Positions 13,411 to 18,983 of a stretch of 18,983 nucleotides of DNA are shown piece by piece. The position numbers were made by a program, and so were the translations under genes. The stretch comes from CAYVQE01 sp964633205 (GTDB lineage Bacteria; Myxococcota; B64-G9), in assembly GCA_964633205.1 (NCBI GenBank), contig CAZWFN010000124.1:1-18983 (forward strand), in the 5' to 3' direction. Every line of letters begins with the position of its first letter. The stretch's first letter is position 1. A model generated the notes under the pieces. The model was not told the origin of the DNA. It saw only the letters and a list, made by a program, of their open reading frames with translations, and did no database searches.

Positions 13411-14016
13411 GGTCGAGCGGATCACCAGCCCGTCGAGCTCGTTCTGCACCATGAACAGCTTGGCCTGCTCGCGCTCGGCAAAGCGGCCCACCCGCACCCG
13501 GTAGAAGGTCCCCTGCCCCTCCACCTCGCCCGAGGTCACCCGCACGCCGGCCAGCCCGCTCTGGCGCAGCCGCTCGATCAGCCCGGCGGCCTGGTCGGCC
13601 TGGCGAAACGAGGCCAGCTGCACGGTGAAGCTGCCCGCGGCCGCCTCGTCCACCCCATCGTCCACCCCATCGTCCACCCCATCGTCCACCCCATCGTCCA
13701 CCCCGTCGTCCGCCTCTACCTCGGCTTTCGCGTCGTGGTCGGGCTGGCTGCCGGCGGCCAACGCCGCTACCGGGGCCCGCTCTGCCGGCGGATCGCTCAG
13801 CGCCTTGGGGAAGGTCAGCGCCTGATCACCGGCCACCGCCGGGCCCCGGTCGCGCTCGTCCAACCGCGCCAGCGGGTCGGCGGCTCCCGCCTCGACACCC
13901 GGCGCCGTGGCCCGGCCGACCATCACCCCGGCGGCGAACAGCAACCCGCCCAGGATCAGCGCCGACATCCAGAACAGCGTCTTGCCCCCGTCGCTGGGGG
14001 TCTGCGCCGCGCTCAT
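13405..14016 (-). CDS. SPOR-domain membrane protein with tandem-repeat linker
   Basis: A 203-residue protein with a short cytoplasmic N-terminus, one transmembrane helix (about 14-34) and a low-complexity periplasmic linker. It ends in a SPOR domain (128-202: SFTVQLASFRQADQAAGLIE then TFYRVRVGRFAEREQAK). SPOR domains bind denuded peptidoglycan glycan strands, often at the division septum. The linker carries the run DDGVDDGVDDGV (from residue 103) encoded by a 12-bp tandem repeat. The ATG overlaps the argS stop by four bases, with AGGAGG ten bases upstream. SPOR proteins directly after argS are familiar in deltaproteobacterial-type genomes. A role in cell division or wall maintenance is inferred from the domain. 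Confidence 0.9.
   Translation of the reverse strand: MSAAQTPSDGGKTLFWMSALILGGLLFAAGVMVGRATAPGVEAGAADPLARLDERDRGPAVAGDQALTFPKALSDPPAERAPVAALAAGSQPDHDAKAEVEADDGVDDGVDDGVDDGVDDGVDEAAAGSFTVQLASFRQADQAAGLIERLRQSGLAGVRVTSGEVEGQGTFYRVRVGRFAEREQAKLFMVQNELDGLVIRSTD
13646..13705. repeat. 12-bp coding tandem repeat (VNTR), five copies
   Basis: The unit TCGTCCACCCCA is present four times exactly, and a fifth copy differs only in its last base (G for A). It is read on the minus strand as Asp-Gly-Val-Asp units in the linker of the SPOR protein. Copy-number change in 12-bp steps would keep the reading frame and simply lengthen or shorten the acidic linker. Confidence 0.97.
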
Positions 14017-15719
14017 GGTGTCTCGTCCTCCTGGGCTGCGGGCAACTCGAGCCGGTCCGGAGCGCTGACGCCCAGCAGCCCCAGTGCGTTGCGCAACACC
14101 TGGCGCAAGGCCAGCACCAGGATCAGACGGGCCTGCACCCGCGGCGGATCCCCTTTGAGGATCGGGTCTTCCTTCTTGGTGGCCGTGTAGTAGGAATGGA
14201 AACCGGCCACCAGCTCCTGCAGGTAGTAGACCAGCTGGTGCGGCGAGCGGCTGGCGGCCGCCCGGCGCACCACCGCGGCGAAATCGGCCATGCTCTTGAT
14301 CAGCCGCAGCTCCTCGGCCCGATCGAGCGGCGCCAGATCGATGGCGGCGGCCTGCCCGGCCTCGGGCACCGCGATGCCCCGCTCGGCCGCCCGCTCCAGC
14401 AGGCGGGTCAACCGCGCGTGGCCGTACTGGACGTAGAACACCGGGTTGTCCAGGCTGTGGCGCTTGGCCAGCTCGAGGTCGAACTCCATCTGGCTGTCGG
14501 TGCCTCGCAGCAGGAAGAAGAACCGGGCCGCGTCGCAGCCCACCTCCTCGTAGACCTGGCGCAGGGTGGTGATCGCGCCGGCCCGCTTACTCAACACCAC
14601 CGGCTGGCCCTCGCGCACCAGGCTGACCATTTGCACCAGCACCACGTCCAGCGCTTCGGGCGGCTGGCCCAAGGCCTGCAGCGCGGCCTTCATGCGCGGC
14701 ACGTAGCCGTGGTGGTCGGCGCCCCAGACGTTGATCAGCCGGCCGTAGCCGCGCTCGATCTTGTCCAGGTGGTAGGCGACGTCGGTGGCGAAGTAGGTCA
14801 GGTCGCCGTTGGACTTGATCAGCACCCGGGGCTTCTCGTCGCCGTAGTCCTCGGCGCTGAACCAGCGCGCGCCCTCGCGCTGCTCGACCGCCCCGTGCTC
14901 GGCCAACAGCGCCAGCATCTGCTCGACGCGACCGGAGCGCAGCAGCTCGCGCTCCGAGGCGAAGCCGTCCATGCGCACGCCGAAGGCCTCCAGGTCGGCG
15001 TGGATCACGTCCAGCATGGCCGCCACCGCCCAGCGCTCCAGCGCCCGCAGCTGCTCCTCGCTCGGCGCCGCGGGCGCGAAGGCCGCCAGCTCCGCCGGCG
15101 CCGAGCGCGCCAACGCGGCCACGTAATCGCCCCGGTAGCCGTCCTCGGGAAAGTCCGTCTCCTGGCCGGTGTCGCGCCGCAGCCACCACACCAGCGACAG
15201 CGCCAGGTTGCGCACCTGGCGGCCGGCGTCGTTGACGTAGAACTCGCGCCGCACCCGGTGGCCGGCGAACTCCAACAGCCCCGCCAGCACGTCGCCCACC
15301 ACCGCGCCGCGGCCGTGGCCGAAATGAAGCGGGCCGGTGGGGTTGGCCGAGACGAACTCGACCATCACCGCCGGGCCGGCCGCCGCCGGCGAGCGGCCGT
15401 AATCCACGCCGGCGCTCAGGATCCGCGGCAGCAGCGCCTGCCAGGCGGCCGCGGCGATGAACACGTTGATGAAGCCCGGTTCGGCAACCTCGACCCGCTC
15501 GACCAAGTCCATCCCGGCCACCGCGTCGGCGATGGTCTGGGCGATCTCGCGCGGCGGCCGGCGCAGCTGGCGCGCCAGCATCATGGCCGCGTTGACCGCC
15601 AGATCGCCGTGGGCTTCCTGCTTGGGCGGCTCGACGCTGAAATCGGGCAGCTCATCAGCGGCCAGGCCGAAGCAGTCCTGCAGCGCTTCGGCGACCGCGC
15701 GTCGCAATCGGTCTCTCAT
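14013..15719 (-). CDS. argS: Arginyl-tRNA synthetase
   Basis: A 568-residue class I aminoacyl-tRNA synthetase that charges tRNA-Arg. The N-terminal Add-1-type domain (1-110) precedes the catalytic domain with FVSANPTGPLHFGHGRGA (122-139), whose HFGH (132-135) is the HIGH signature. The KMSKS-equivalent loop is VVLSKRAGAITTL (374-386), the usual argS form. The C-terminal helical DALR-type anticodon-binding domain starts near Tyr429 (VQYGHARLTRL) and ends with LRQVLRNALGLLGVSAPDRL. Length is normal. The ATG overlaps the stop of the TPR lipoprotein by four bases and its own stop overlaps the SPOR gene, so three genes are read as a coupled chain. Confidence 0.97.
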   Translation of the reverse strand: MRDRLRRAVAEALQDCFGLAADELPDFSVEPPKQEAHGDLAVNAAMMLARQLRRPPREIAQTIADAVAGMDLVERVEVAEPGFINVFIAAAAWQALLPRILSAGVDYGRSPAAAGPAVMVEFVSANPTGPLHFGHGRGAVVGDVLAGLLEFAGHRVRREFYVNDAGRQVRNLALSLVWWLRRDTGQETDFPEDGYRGDYVAALARSAPAELAAFAPAAPSEEQLRALERWAVAAMLDVIHADLEAFGVRMDGFASERELLRSGRVEQMLALLAEHGAVEQREGARWFSAEDYGDEKPRVLIKSNGDLTYFATDVAYHLDKIERGYGRLINVWGADHHGYVPRMKAALQALGQPPEALDVVLVQMVSLVREGQPVVLSKRAGAITTLRQVYEEVGCDAARFFFLLRGTDSQMEFDLELAKRHSLDNPVFYVQYGHARLTRLLERAAERGIAVPEAGQAAAIDLAPLDRAEELRLIKSMADFAAVVRRAAASRSPHQLVYYLQELVAGFHSYYTATKKEDPILKGDPPRVQARLILVLALRQVLRNALGLLGVSAPDRLELPAAQEDETP

Positions 15720-16924
15720 GGTTCGCTCGGGGTGTCCTGGTTTCCGGTTGCGGGGCGGGCGCTGGCGCCGCCGTCAGCGCCGGCGCCGGCGGCGCTCGCC
15801 GCGGCCAGGCTGGCCAGCTTGGCCTGGACCGCCCGGTTGAGCTCGGCATCGCCGCGGCTGAGGATCTCGGCCCGCTCGAGCAACGAACGGGCCCAGCTGC
15901 GCTCGCCGAGCTGGACCAGCTCGTCGGCCATCTCCAGCGCCTGGGCCGGGCTGTCGGACAGAAAGCGGCTGGCCTTGCGAAAGGCGAAGGTGGCGTCCTC
16001 CAGCTTTCCCTGGGCCATCAGGCAACGGCCCAGGCCGCGCCAGCCCGACATGTGGCTGCGGTCGACGGCCAGGCTCTTGCGGTACTTGGCCTCGGCCTCC
16101 TGGTGACGGCCGGCCTTCTCGTCCATGGCCGCCAAGATCTCCCAGACCATGAAGTCGTCCGGGAACAGCTCCACCAGTCCCTGGTAGATCGCGCGCGCCC
16201 GCTCCAGATCGCCACGCCGCACCGCCAGCGTGGCCAGCTCGTCCTGGGCCTCGTAGTAGGCCTGGGACGGACAGGGCGGCGGCCGCTCCAGCTCCTCGTC
16301 TGGCTCGGGACAGACGACGATCGATTCCAGCAGCTCGCGGGCCCGATCCTCATCGCCCCGGCTCAACAGATAGCGGGCGTAGGCCAGCCGCAGCGGTCCG
16401 TCATCGGCGGCGATGCCGTCGCGGTAGGTCTTCTCGGCGGCTTCGTTCCGGCCGGCCGCGCGCTGGATGGCGGCGATCGTCACCAGCGTGGCGGTGTTGC
16501 CCGGGTCGAGCTGATGCAGCCGCCGCAGGGCCCGGATGGCCTCGTCGGGTCGGCCGGCCTTGCGTGCCACCCGGGCCAGGGCGTTCCAGACCACCGCGCT
16601 GGTCGGCCGGCGCCGGGCTGCCTGGCCCAGCAGCTCGACCGCCTCGCCCAACAGCGGCTCGGCCAGCTGCGGCTCGGACTCGGCCCGCTTCTCCAGCGCC
16701 CGGGCCAGCTTGGTGCGGGCGGTCGAGTGCGTCTCGTCGCGGGCCAGCACCTTGCGCAGCTCCTTCTCGGCCGCCCGGTAGTTGCCCTCCATCAACGCGT
16801 GGATGCCGCGCTGGTAGAGATTCTGGGTCTCCCAATCGACCGGCTCCGACTGGCGGCGATCGCAGTCGGCGCAGCCGGCCGCCCCCGCCATCAGCAGAAC
16901 CAGCGACCATTTCGGTGCCCGCAT
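15716..16924 (-). CDS. TPR-repeat lipoprotein
   Basis: A 402-residue exported protein. The signal MRAPKWSLVLLMAGAAGC ends in a lipobox with Cys18 as lipid attachment site. Helical repeats fill residues 35-350: clear TPR units include LYQRGIHALMEGNYRAAEKE (36-55), AVVWNALARVARKAGRPDEA, TATLVTIAAIQRAAGRNEAA and HMSGWRGLGRCLMAQGKLED. A Pro/Glu/Cys-containing break, CPEPDEELERPPPCPSQ, splits the repeats in two blocks. The C-terminus (about 365-402) is an Ala/Gly/Asp linker and probably disordered. TPR lipoproteins serve as scaffolds for outer-membrane or wall-linked complexes; the partner is not visible, but the CsgG-like/PEGA protein 45 bases upstream and the SPOR protein downstream are candidates. 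The ATG has GGAGG (16929-16933) four bases upstream. Confidence 0.88.
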   Translation of the reverse strand: MRAPKWSLVLLMAGAAGCADCDRRQSEPVDWETQNLYQRGIHALMEGNYRAAEKELRKVLARDETHSTARTKLARALEKRAESEPQLAEPLLGEAVELLGQAARRRPTSAVVWNALARVARKAGRPDEAIRALRRLHQLDPGNTATLVTIAAIQRAAGRNEAAEKTYRDGIAADDGPLRLAYARYLLSRGDEDRARELLESIVVCPEPDEELERPPPCPSQAYYEAQDELATLAVRRGDLERARAIYQGLVELFPDDFMVWEILAAMDEKAGRHQEAEAKYRKSLAVDRSHMSGWRGLGRCLMAQGKLEDATFAFRKASRFLSDSPAQALEMADELVQLGERSWARSLLERAEILSRGDAELNRAVQAKLASLAAASAAGAGADGGASARPATGNQDTPSEP

Positions 16925-16969
16925 CTCGCCTCCAAACAGCGGCCGGGATCGGCTGCGGCCCCGGCGCGC

Positions 16970-18103
16970 TCAGAACTCCCAGGCCAGGCTGAGCCGCCCG
17001 CCGCCGGCCGCGGGTGCAAAGCTGGCCCTATCGGGCAGCAGGGCGGCGGCGGTGTCGGCCGAGCGGAAGCGCTGGTAGCGGTCCGGATCCTCGCCCTCGA
17101 TGAACAGATACAGGCTGATGGCACCCAGCGCCAGCCCGCCGATGCCCAGGCCCAGGGCGGTGTAGTCCAGCGTCTCGCCCAGGTCCACGTCGTCCTCGTA
17201 CTTGTCGTAGAACTCCTCCTGGGTCAGGCCGCGGTACTCGCCGTCGTTGTAGTCGCGCTCGATGGGATCGATCTCCTGCCAGGTGTAGATGCGCATGCCC
17301 ACCGCCGCGGCCTCGAAGGCCAGAAAGGCGGCCGCGGTGATCCAGGCCCAGCGGCGCATCGAACCGGCGCGCTGCTCGTAGGCGGCGATGAAGCTGGCCG
17401 AGGGCATCAGGGTCACGTCCAGCACCTCGCTGGCGTCCGGCTTGACCCGGACCGTGCGCGCCCAGGTCACGAAGCCCTTCTTGTCGACGCGCACCTCGTG
17501 CGGCCCGGCCGGCAGCTCCAGCGGCTGCAGCGGGCTGGTGCCGACCACGTCGCCGTCGACCGACACGTCGGCGCCCTCCTCGGACACGCTCATCACCAGC
17601 CGGCCCGAGGCGGCATCGAGCAGATCGGCCACCAGCTCGTGGGTGGCCAAGCGGGTCTCCTCGAGCAGCTGCGAGGTCGGCCCTTCGAACTGGCGCGCGG
17701 CCCGGTTCTCGACCTGGGCGTCGCGGATGGCGATGCGCTGCAGGTTGATCAGGTATTTGTCGCCGACCTTGCCGACGTCGCCGGCCACCAGCGCCTCGGC
17801 GCCCAGCGCACCGCCGATATCGGCCATGCAGCCGGCGTCGTCGCAGCCCAGCAGGGCCTTGTCCTGCTCGTGGCTGAGCATCTTGCGGATGTCGTCGCGC
17901 GACAGCACCTCGAACAGGCCGTATGAAGAAAGCTGCTTGCTGATCACCGCCGGCAGCAGCGAGACCACCTCGCCGCCGACGCCCTTGTCGCCCAGATCGA
18001 GCACGGCGATCTTGAGCCGCTCACCGGCTGCGGCCGGGCCGGACAGCCCGCCCGGGAGCCAACCCGCCAGCATCCAGGCCAATACCCATGTCGATCTGGC
18101 CAT
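16970..18103 (-). CDS. Exported membrane protein with CsgG/TolB-like domain and PEGA domain
   Basis: A 377-residue protein with a signal peptide cleaved near Ala26 (GPAAAGERLK). Residues 29-135 form an alpha/beta domain opening IAVLDLGDKG, with SRDDIRKML, GCDDAGCMADIGGALGA and LINLQRIAIRDAQV. This pattern fits the CsgG or TolB-N-like domains of exported myxobacterial-type proteins; Cys87 and Cys92 may pair. A PEGA domain follows (about 168-234: ADVSVDGDVVGTSPLQPLEL, PAGPHEVRVDKKGF). Two hydrophobic segments (253-272 and 317-336) flank an acidic stretch with many Asp/Tyr, so the C-terminus may be anchored to the inner membrane. The ATG has a strong GGAGGGGTGA upstream. It is the first gene of the operon leading to the TPR lipoprotein, argS and SPOR protein. 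Function unknown; envelope assembly or sensing is inferred. Confidence 0.82.
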   Translation of the reverse strand: MARSTWVLAWMLAGWLPGGLSGPAAAGERLKIAVLDLGDKGVGGEVVSLLPAVISKQLSSYGLFEVLSRDDIRKMLSHEQDKALLGCDDAGCMADIGGALGAEALVAGDVGKVGDKYLINLQRIAIRDAQVENRAARQFEGPTSQLLEETRLATHELVADLLDAASGRLVMSVSEEGADVSVDGDVVGTSPLQPLELPAGPHEVRVDKKGFVTWARTVRVKPDASEVLDVTLMPSASFIAAYEQRAGSMRRWAWITAAAFLAFEAAAVGMRIYTWQEIDPIERDYNDGEYRGLTQEEFYDKYEDDVDLGETLDYTALGLGIGGLALGAISLYLFIEGEDPDRYQRFRSADTAAALLPDRASFAPAAGGGRLSLAWEF

Positions 18104-18117
18104 CGCTCACCCCTCCG

Positions 18118-18138
18118 CCGCGGGCAAACGGCCCGCGG
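18118..18138 (-). promoter_or_regulatory. 8-bp hairpin in the leader of the PEGA-protein operon
   Basis: CCGCGGGC (18118-18125) and GCCCGCGG (18131-18138) form a perfect GC stem around a 5-base loop. On the minus strand it begins just after the predicted start site and ends directly beside the Shine-Dalgarno (18110-18116). It could stabilise the mRNA end or influence ribosome access (inference). Confidence 0.6.
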
Positions 18139-18147
18139 GCTGCGCGC

Positions 18148-18177
18148 ATTATAGAAGCTGGTCGAAGCACCGGTCAA
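18148..18177 (-). promoter_or_regulatory. Strong sigma70-like promoter of the PEGA-protein/argS operon
   Basis: On the minus strand TTGACC (18172-18177), an 18-base spacer and a perfect TATAAT (18148-18153). The start site would lie near 18141, about 38 bases before the ATG at 18103. This is the best promoter for the 4.7-kb operon that contains argS. Confidence 0.75.
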
Positions 18178-18194
18178 ACCGCTGCAGATCCAGA

Positions 18195-18333
18195 AGGTGT
18201 TCAGGGGGTCTGTCCCAGACCCCCTCGCCTCGACAAAACGTGGCTTTTCGAGGCTCACCCCCAATGTCGGCGCGCTTGGAGCGCGCCGCGCGAGCGAGCC
18301 GTTGTTCGCTCGCGGCAGGGTTTGCGAACACCT
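18195..18333. repeat. Four-hairpin element bounded by 8-bp inverted repeats (REP/MITE-like)
   Basis: AGGTGTTC (18195-18202) and GAACACCT (18326-18333) are perfect inverted arms enclosing four consecutive stem-loops. The first is AGGGGGTCTG (18203-18212) with CAGACCCCCT (18216-18225). The second is GCCTCGA (18227-18233) with TCGAGGC (18248-18254). The third is CGGCGCGC (18268-18275) with GCGCGCCG (18281-18288). The fourth is CGCGAGCGA (18289-18297) with TCGCTCGCG (18306-18314). The first, with its GGGGTCTG...CAGACCCC palindrome, resembles REP palindromes tied to REP-associated transposases. No transposase is encoded here. A structured RNA is the alternative. GGTGTTC recurs at 18369-18375, outside the element. 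Confidence 0.75.
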
Positions 18334-18394
18334 GGCGATGGTCACCATGAACGCATATGCCCCAAAATGGTGTTCCCGGTGGATCTCGGCCCAT
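18334..18394. other. Gene-free spacer between hairpin element and tRNA terminator
   Basis: I see no gene here. It holds a small palindrome, ATGGT (338-342) and ACCAT (344-348), counted from 18000, and a third copy of GGTGTTC at 18369-18375. The latter could pair with GAACACC at 18326-18332 as an alternative to the outer arm at 18196-18202. An in-frame reading through this region on the minus strand spans the tRNA and is not credible as a protein. Confidence 0.5.
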
Positions 18395-18423
18395 AAAAAA
18401 AGCGAGCCCGATCCGGGCTCGCT
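18395..18423 (-). terminator. Rho-independent terminator of the tRNA-Val gene
   Basis: Arms GCGAGCCCG (18402-18410) and CGGGCTCGC (18414-18422) form a perfect 9-bp GC-rich stem with a 3-base loop, followed on the minus strand by a run of seven T (18401-18395). The stem lies eight bases after the tRNA 3' end. Confidence 0.93.
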
Positions 18424-18431
18424 CGATCGCA

Positions 18432-18503
18432 TGGGCGATGGCAGATTCGAACTGCCGACTTCTACCGTGTGAAGGTAGCACTCTCCCGCTGAGTTAATCG
18501 CCC
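18432..18503 (-). tRNA. tRNA-Val (anticodon CAC)
   Basis: A 72-nt tRNA with complete cloverleaf: acceptor GGGCGAT pairs with ATCGCCC, D-stem ACTC/GAGT, anticodon stem CTACC/GGTAG around loop TTCACAC, variable loop of five, and T-stem GGCAG/CTGCC with loop TTCGAAT. The anticodon CAC reads GUG valine codons, and the discriminator is A, as expected for valine. The terminal CCA is not encoded, so it must be added after transcription. It is flanked by its own promoter and terminator and is a single-gene unit. Confidence 0.97.
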
Positions 18504-18514
18504 ATAACAGCCAC

Positions 18515-18544
18515 ATTATAGCACATCTAAGCGCTCATTGTGTA
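18515..18544 (-). promoter_or_regulatory. Extended -10 promoter of the tRNA-Val gene
   Basis: On the minus strand TGC-TATAAT (18523-18515) is a perfect extended -10, with TACACA (18539-18544) as a -35 at 18 bases. The start site falls near 18509, about six bases before the tRNA. The -35 overlaps the -35 of the divergent mgtC promoter. Confidence 0.75.
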
Positions 18545-18566
18545 GACTTTTTTTCCGTAATATAAT
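18538..18566 (+). promoter_or_regulatory. Promoter of the mgtC-family gene, divergent from the tRNA promoter
   Basis: TTGTGT (18538-18543), a 17-base spacer and a perfect TATAAT (18561-18566). The expected start site coincides with the ATG at 18573, which also lacks a Shine-Dalgarno. A leaderless mRNA is therefore likely if this is the real promoter. Confidence 0.6.
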
Positions 18567-18572
18567 TGCCAT

Positions 18573-18983
18573 ATGACTATCGAACATTTTCTGCAGGTCG
18601 ATTCAATAACCCTGCCCACCATTGTCCTCAGGCTCGGAATAAGTTTTGTCCTCTCCGCGATAATCGGTATTGAACGGGAGAAAAACAGGCAGCCGGCCGG
18701 TCTGCGTACGCATATTCTCATCTGTCTCGGTGCTACTCTTATCATGATTATATCCCTATATATTCCGCAATGGTCCGGCGGGCGGTATACGAGCGATCCC
18801 GGACGGATCGCCGCTCAAATTGTAACCGGTATCGGGTTTTTAGGGGCCGGGGCCATTTTAAAGATCGGGCTCAATGTGAAAGGGCTTACTACAGCTGCTA
18901 ATGTATGGGTGGTAGCCGCGATCGGGATGACCGTAGGCGCCGGACTCTATATAGCGGCAGCAATTGTTACCGGATTTACACTC
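18573..18983 (+). CDS. MgtC/SapB family membrane protein, 3' end beyond the window
   Basis: The frame is open for 137 codons to the window edge, so the protein is truncated. It has the MgtC N-terminal signature: a first hydrophobic segment with RLGISFVLSAIIGIERE (20-36), then RQPAGLRTHILICLGA (39-54), DPGRIAAQIVTGIGFLGAGA (76-95) and KGLTTAANVWVVAAIGM (103-119). About four membrane segments lie in the sequenced part. MgtC-family proteins are inner-membrane proteins linked to magnesium limitation, acid tolerance and virulence in pathogens; many others are uncharacterised. Codons include ATA and TTA, which are almost absent from the GC-rich genes to the left, and the DNA is visibly AT-richer from about 18505. 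It may be transferred DNA or an assembly join. There is no Shine-Dalgarno. Confidence 0.88.
   Translation, partial: MTIEHFLQVDSITLPTIVLRLGISFVLSAIIGIEREKNRQPAGLRTHILICLGATLIMIISLYIPQWSGGRYTSDPGRIAAQIVTGIGFLGAGAILKIGLNVKGLTTAANVWVVAAIGMTVGAGLYIAAAIVTGFTL

Noticed and set aside
13646..13705. Possible CRISPR array
   Set aside because: The repeats are 12 bp, directly adjacent and in a coding frame, with no spacers.
14196..16106. 636-codon plus-strand frame antisense to argS and the TPR gene
   Set aside because: It is composed of His/Gln/Leu/Gly-rich low-complexity sequence, crosses two real genes and has no start signals.
16052..17926. 624-codon plus-strand frame antisense to the TPR and PEGA genes
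   Set aside because: Same composition artefact; the minus-strand genes have signal peptides, Shine-Dalgarno sites and domains.
18432..18503. tRNA-associated integration site (attL/attR)
   Set aside because: No repeat of the tRNA 3' end, no integrase, and the unusual DNA lies on the 5' side of the tRNA.
17944..18516. 190-codon minus-strand frame through the hairpin element and tRNA-Val
   Set aside because: It reads through a tRNA, a terminator and REP-like palindromes, so it is not a plausible protein.

Overview
The window is almost entirely GC-rich bacterial chromosome, densely packed and Gram-negative in character: lipoprotein signal peptides, a SPOR protein, a signal peptidase I followed by a small membrane protein, and PEGA and TPR envelope proteins. 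The Cys-rich insertion in LepB, the Asp-rich repeat lipoprotein and the CsgG-like/PEGA protein suggest a myxobacterial or deltaproteobacterial-type organism (Myxococcota or a relative). This is inferred from gene style only, since no phylogenetic marker was compared. The last ~480 bases are AT-richer and use different codons.

Layout, left to right. (1) 1-325 is a leader region with small hairpins and a sigma70-type promoter. (2) 326-3264 (+) holds a cyclic-2,3-diphosphoglycerate-synthetase-like P-loop protein, ornithine carbamoyltransferase (argF) and an unrecognised coiled-coil protein. (3) 3360-4001 (-) is plsY, bordered by a heptanucleotide tandem repeat. (4) 4108-4754 (-) is a vapBC-type toxin-antitoxin pair with its own promoter and palindrome. 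It faces away from a 616-residue lipoprotein gene at 4918-6768 (+). (5) 6802-12502 (-) is one long close-packed transcription unit. Read 5' to 3' it is a 60-aa ribbon-helix-helix protein, UDP-glucuronate decarboxylase, a GalE-like epimerase, lepB, a DUF4845-like membrane protein, a large hairpin, dihydroorotase (pyrC) and an unknown gene. (6) 12768-13400 (+) is a lipoprotein with six Asp-rich calcium-loop-like repeats. (7) 13405-18103 (-) is an operon of a CsgG-like/PEGA membrane protein, a TPR lipoprotein, argS and a SPOR-domain protein with a 12-bp VNTR. (8) 18195-18333 is a cluster of four hairpins within 8-bp terminal inverted repeats. (9) 18432-18503 (-) is tRNA-Val(CAC) with a clear promoter and terminator, and 18573-end (+) is a truncated mgtC-family gene in AT-richer DNA.

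Two metabolic steps using carbamoyl-group chemistry are present (argF for arginine, pyrC for pyrimidines), but in separate transcription units. Most of the rest concerns the envelope: nucleotide sugars, phospholipid acylation, protein export and four lipid-anchored or membrane proteins of unknown role. Five gene pairs overlap by ATGA, so translational coupling is the rule. I found no defence island, CRISPR array, phage or intact transposon. The most unusual items are the P-loop protein/argF pairing, the structured repeat element at 18195-18333, the small DNA-binding protein heading the sugar-nucleotide operon, the lepB/pyrC hairpin and the abrupt composition change at the right end.
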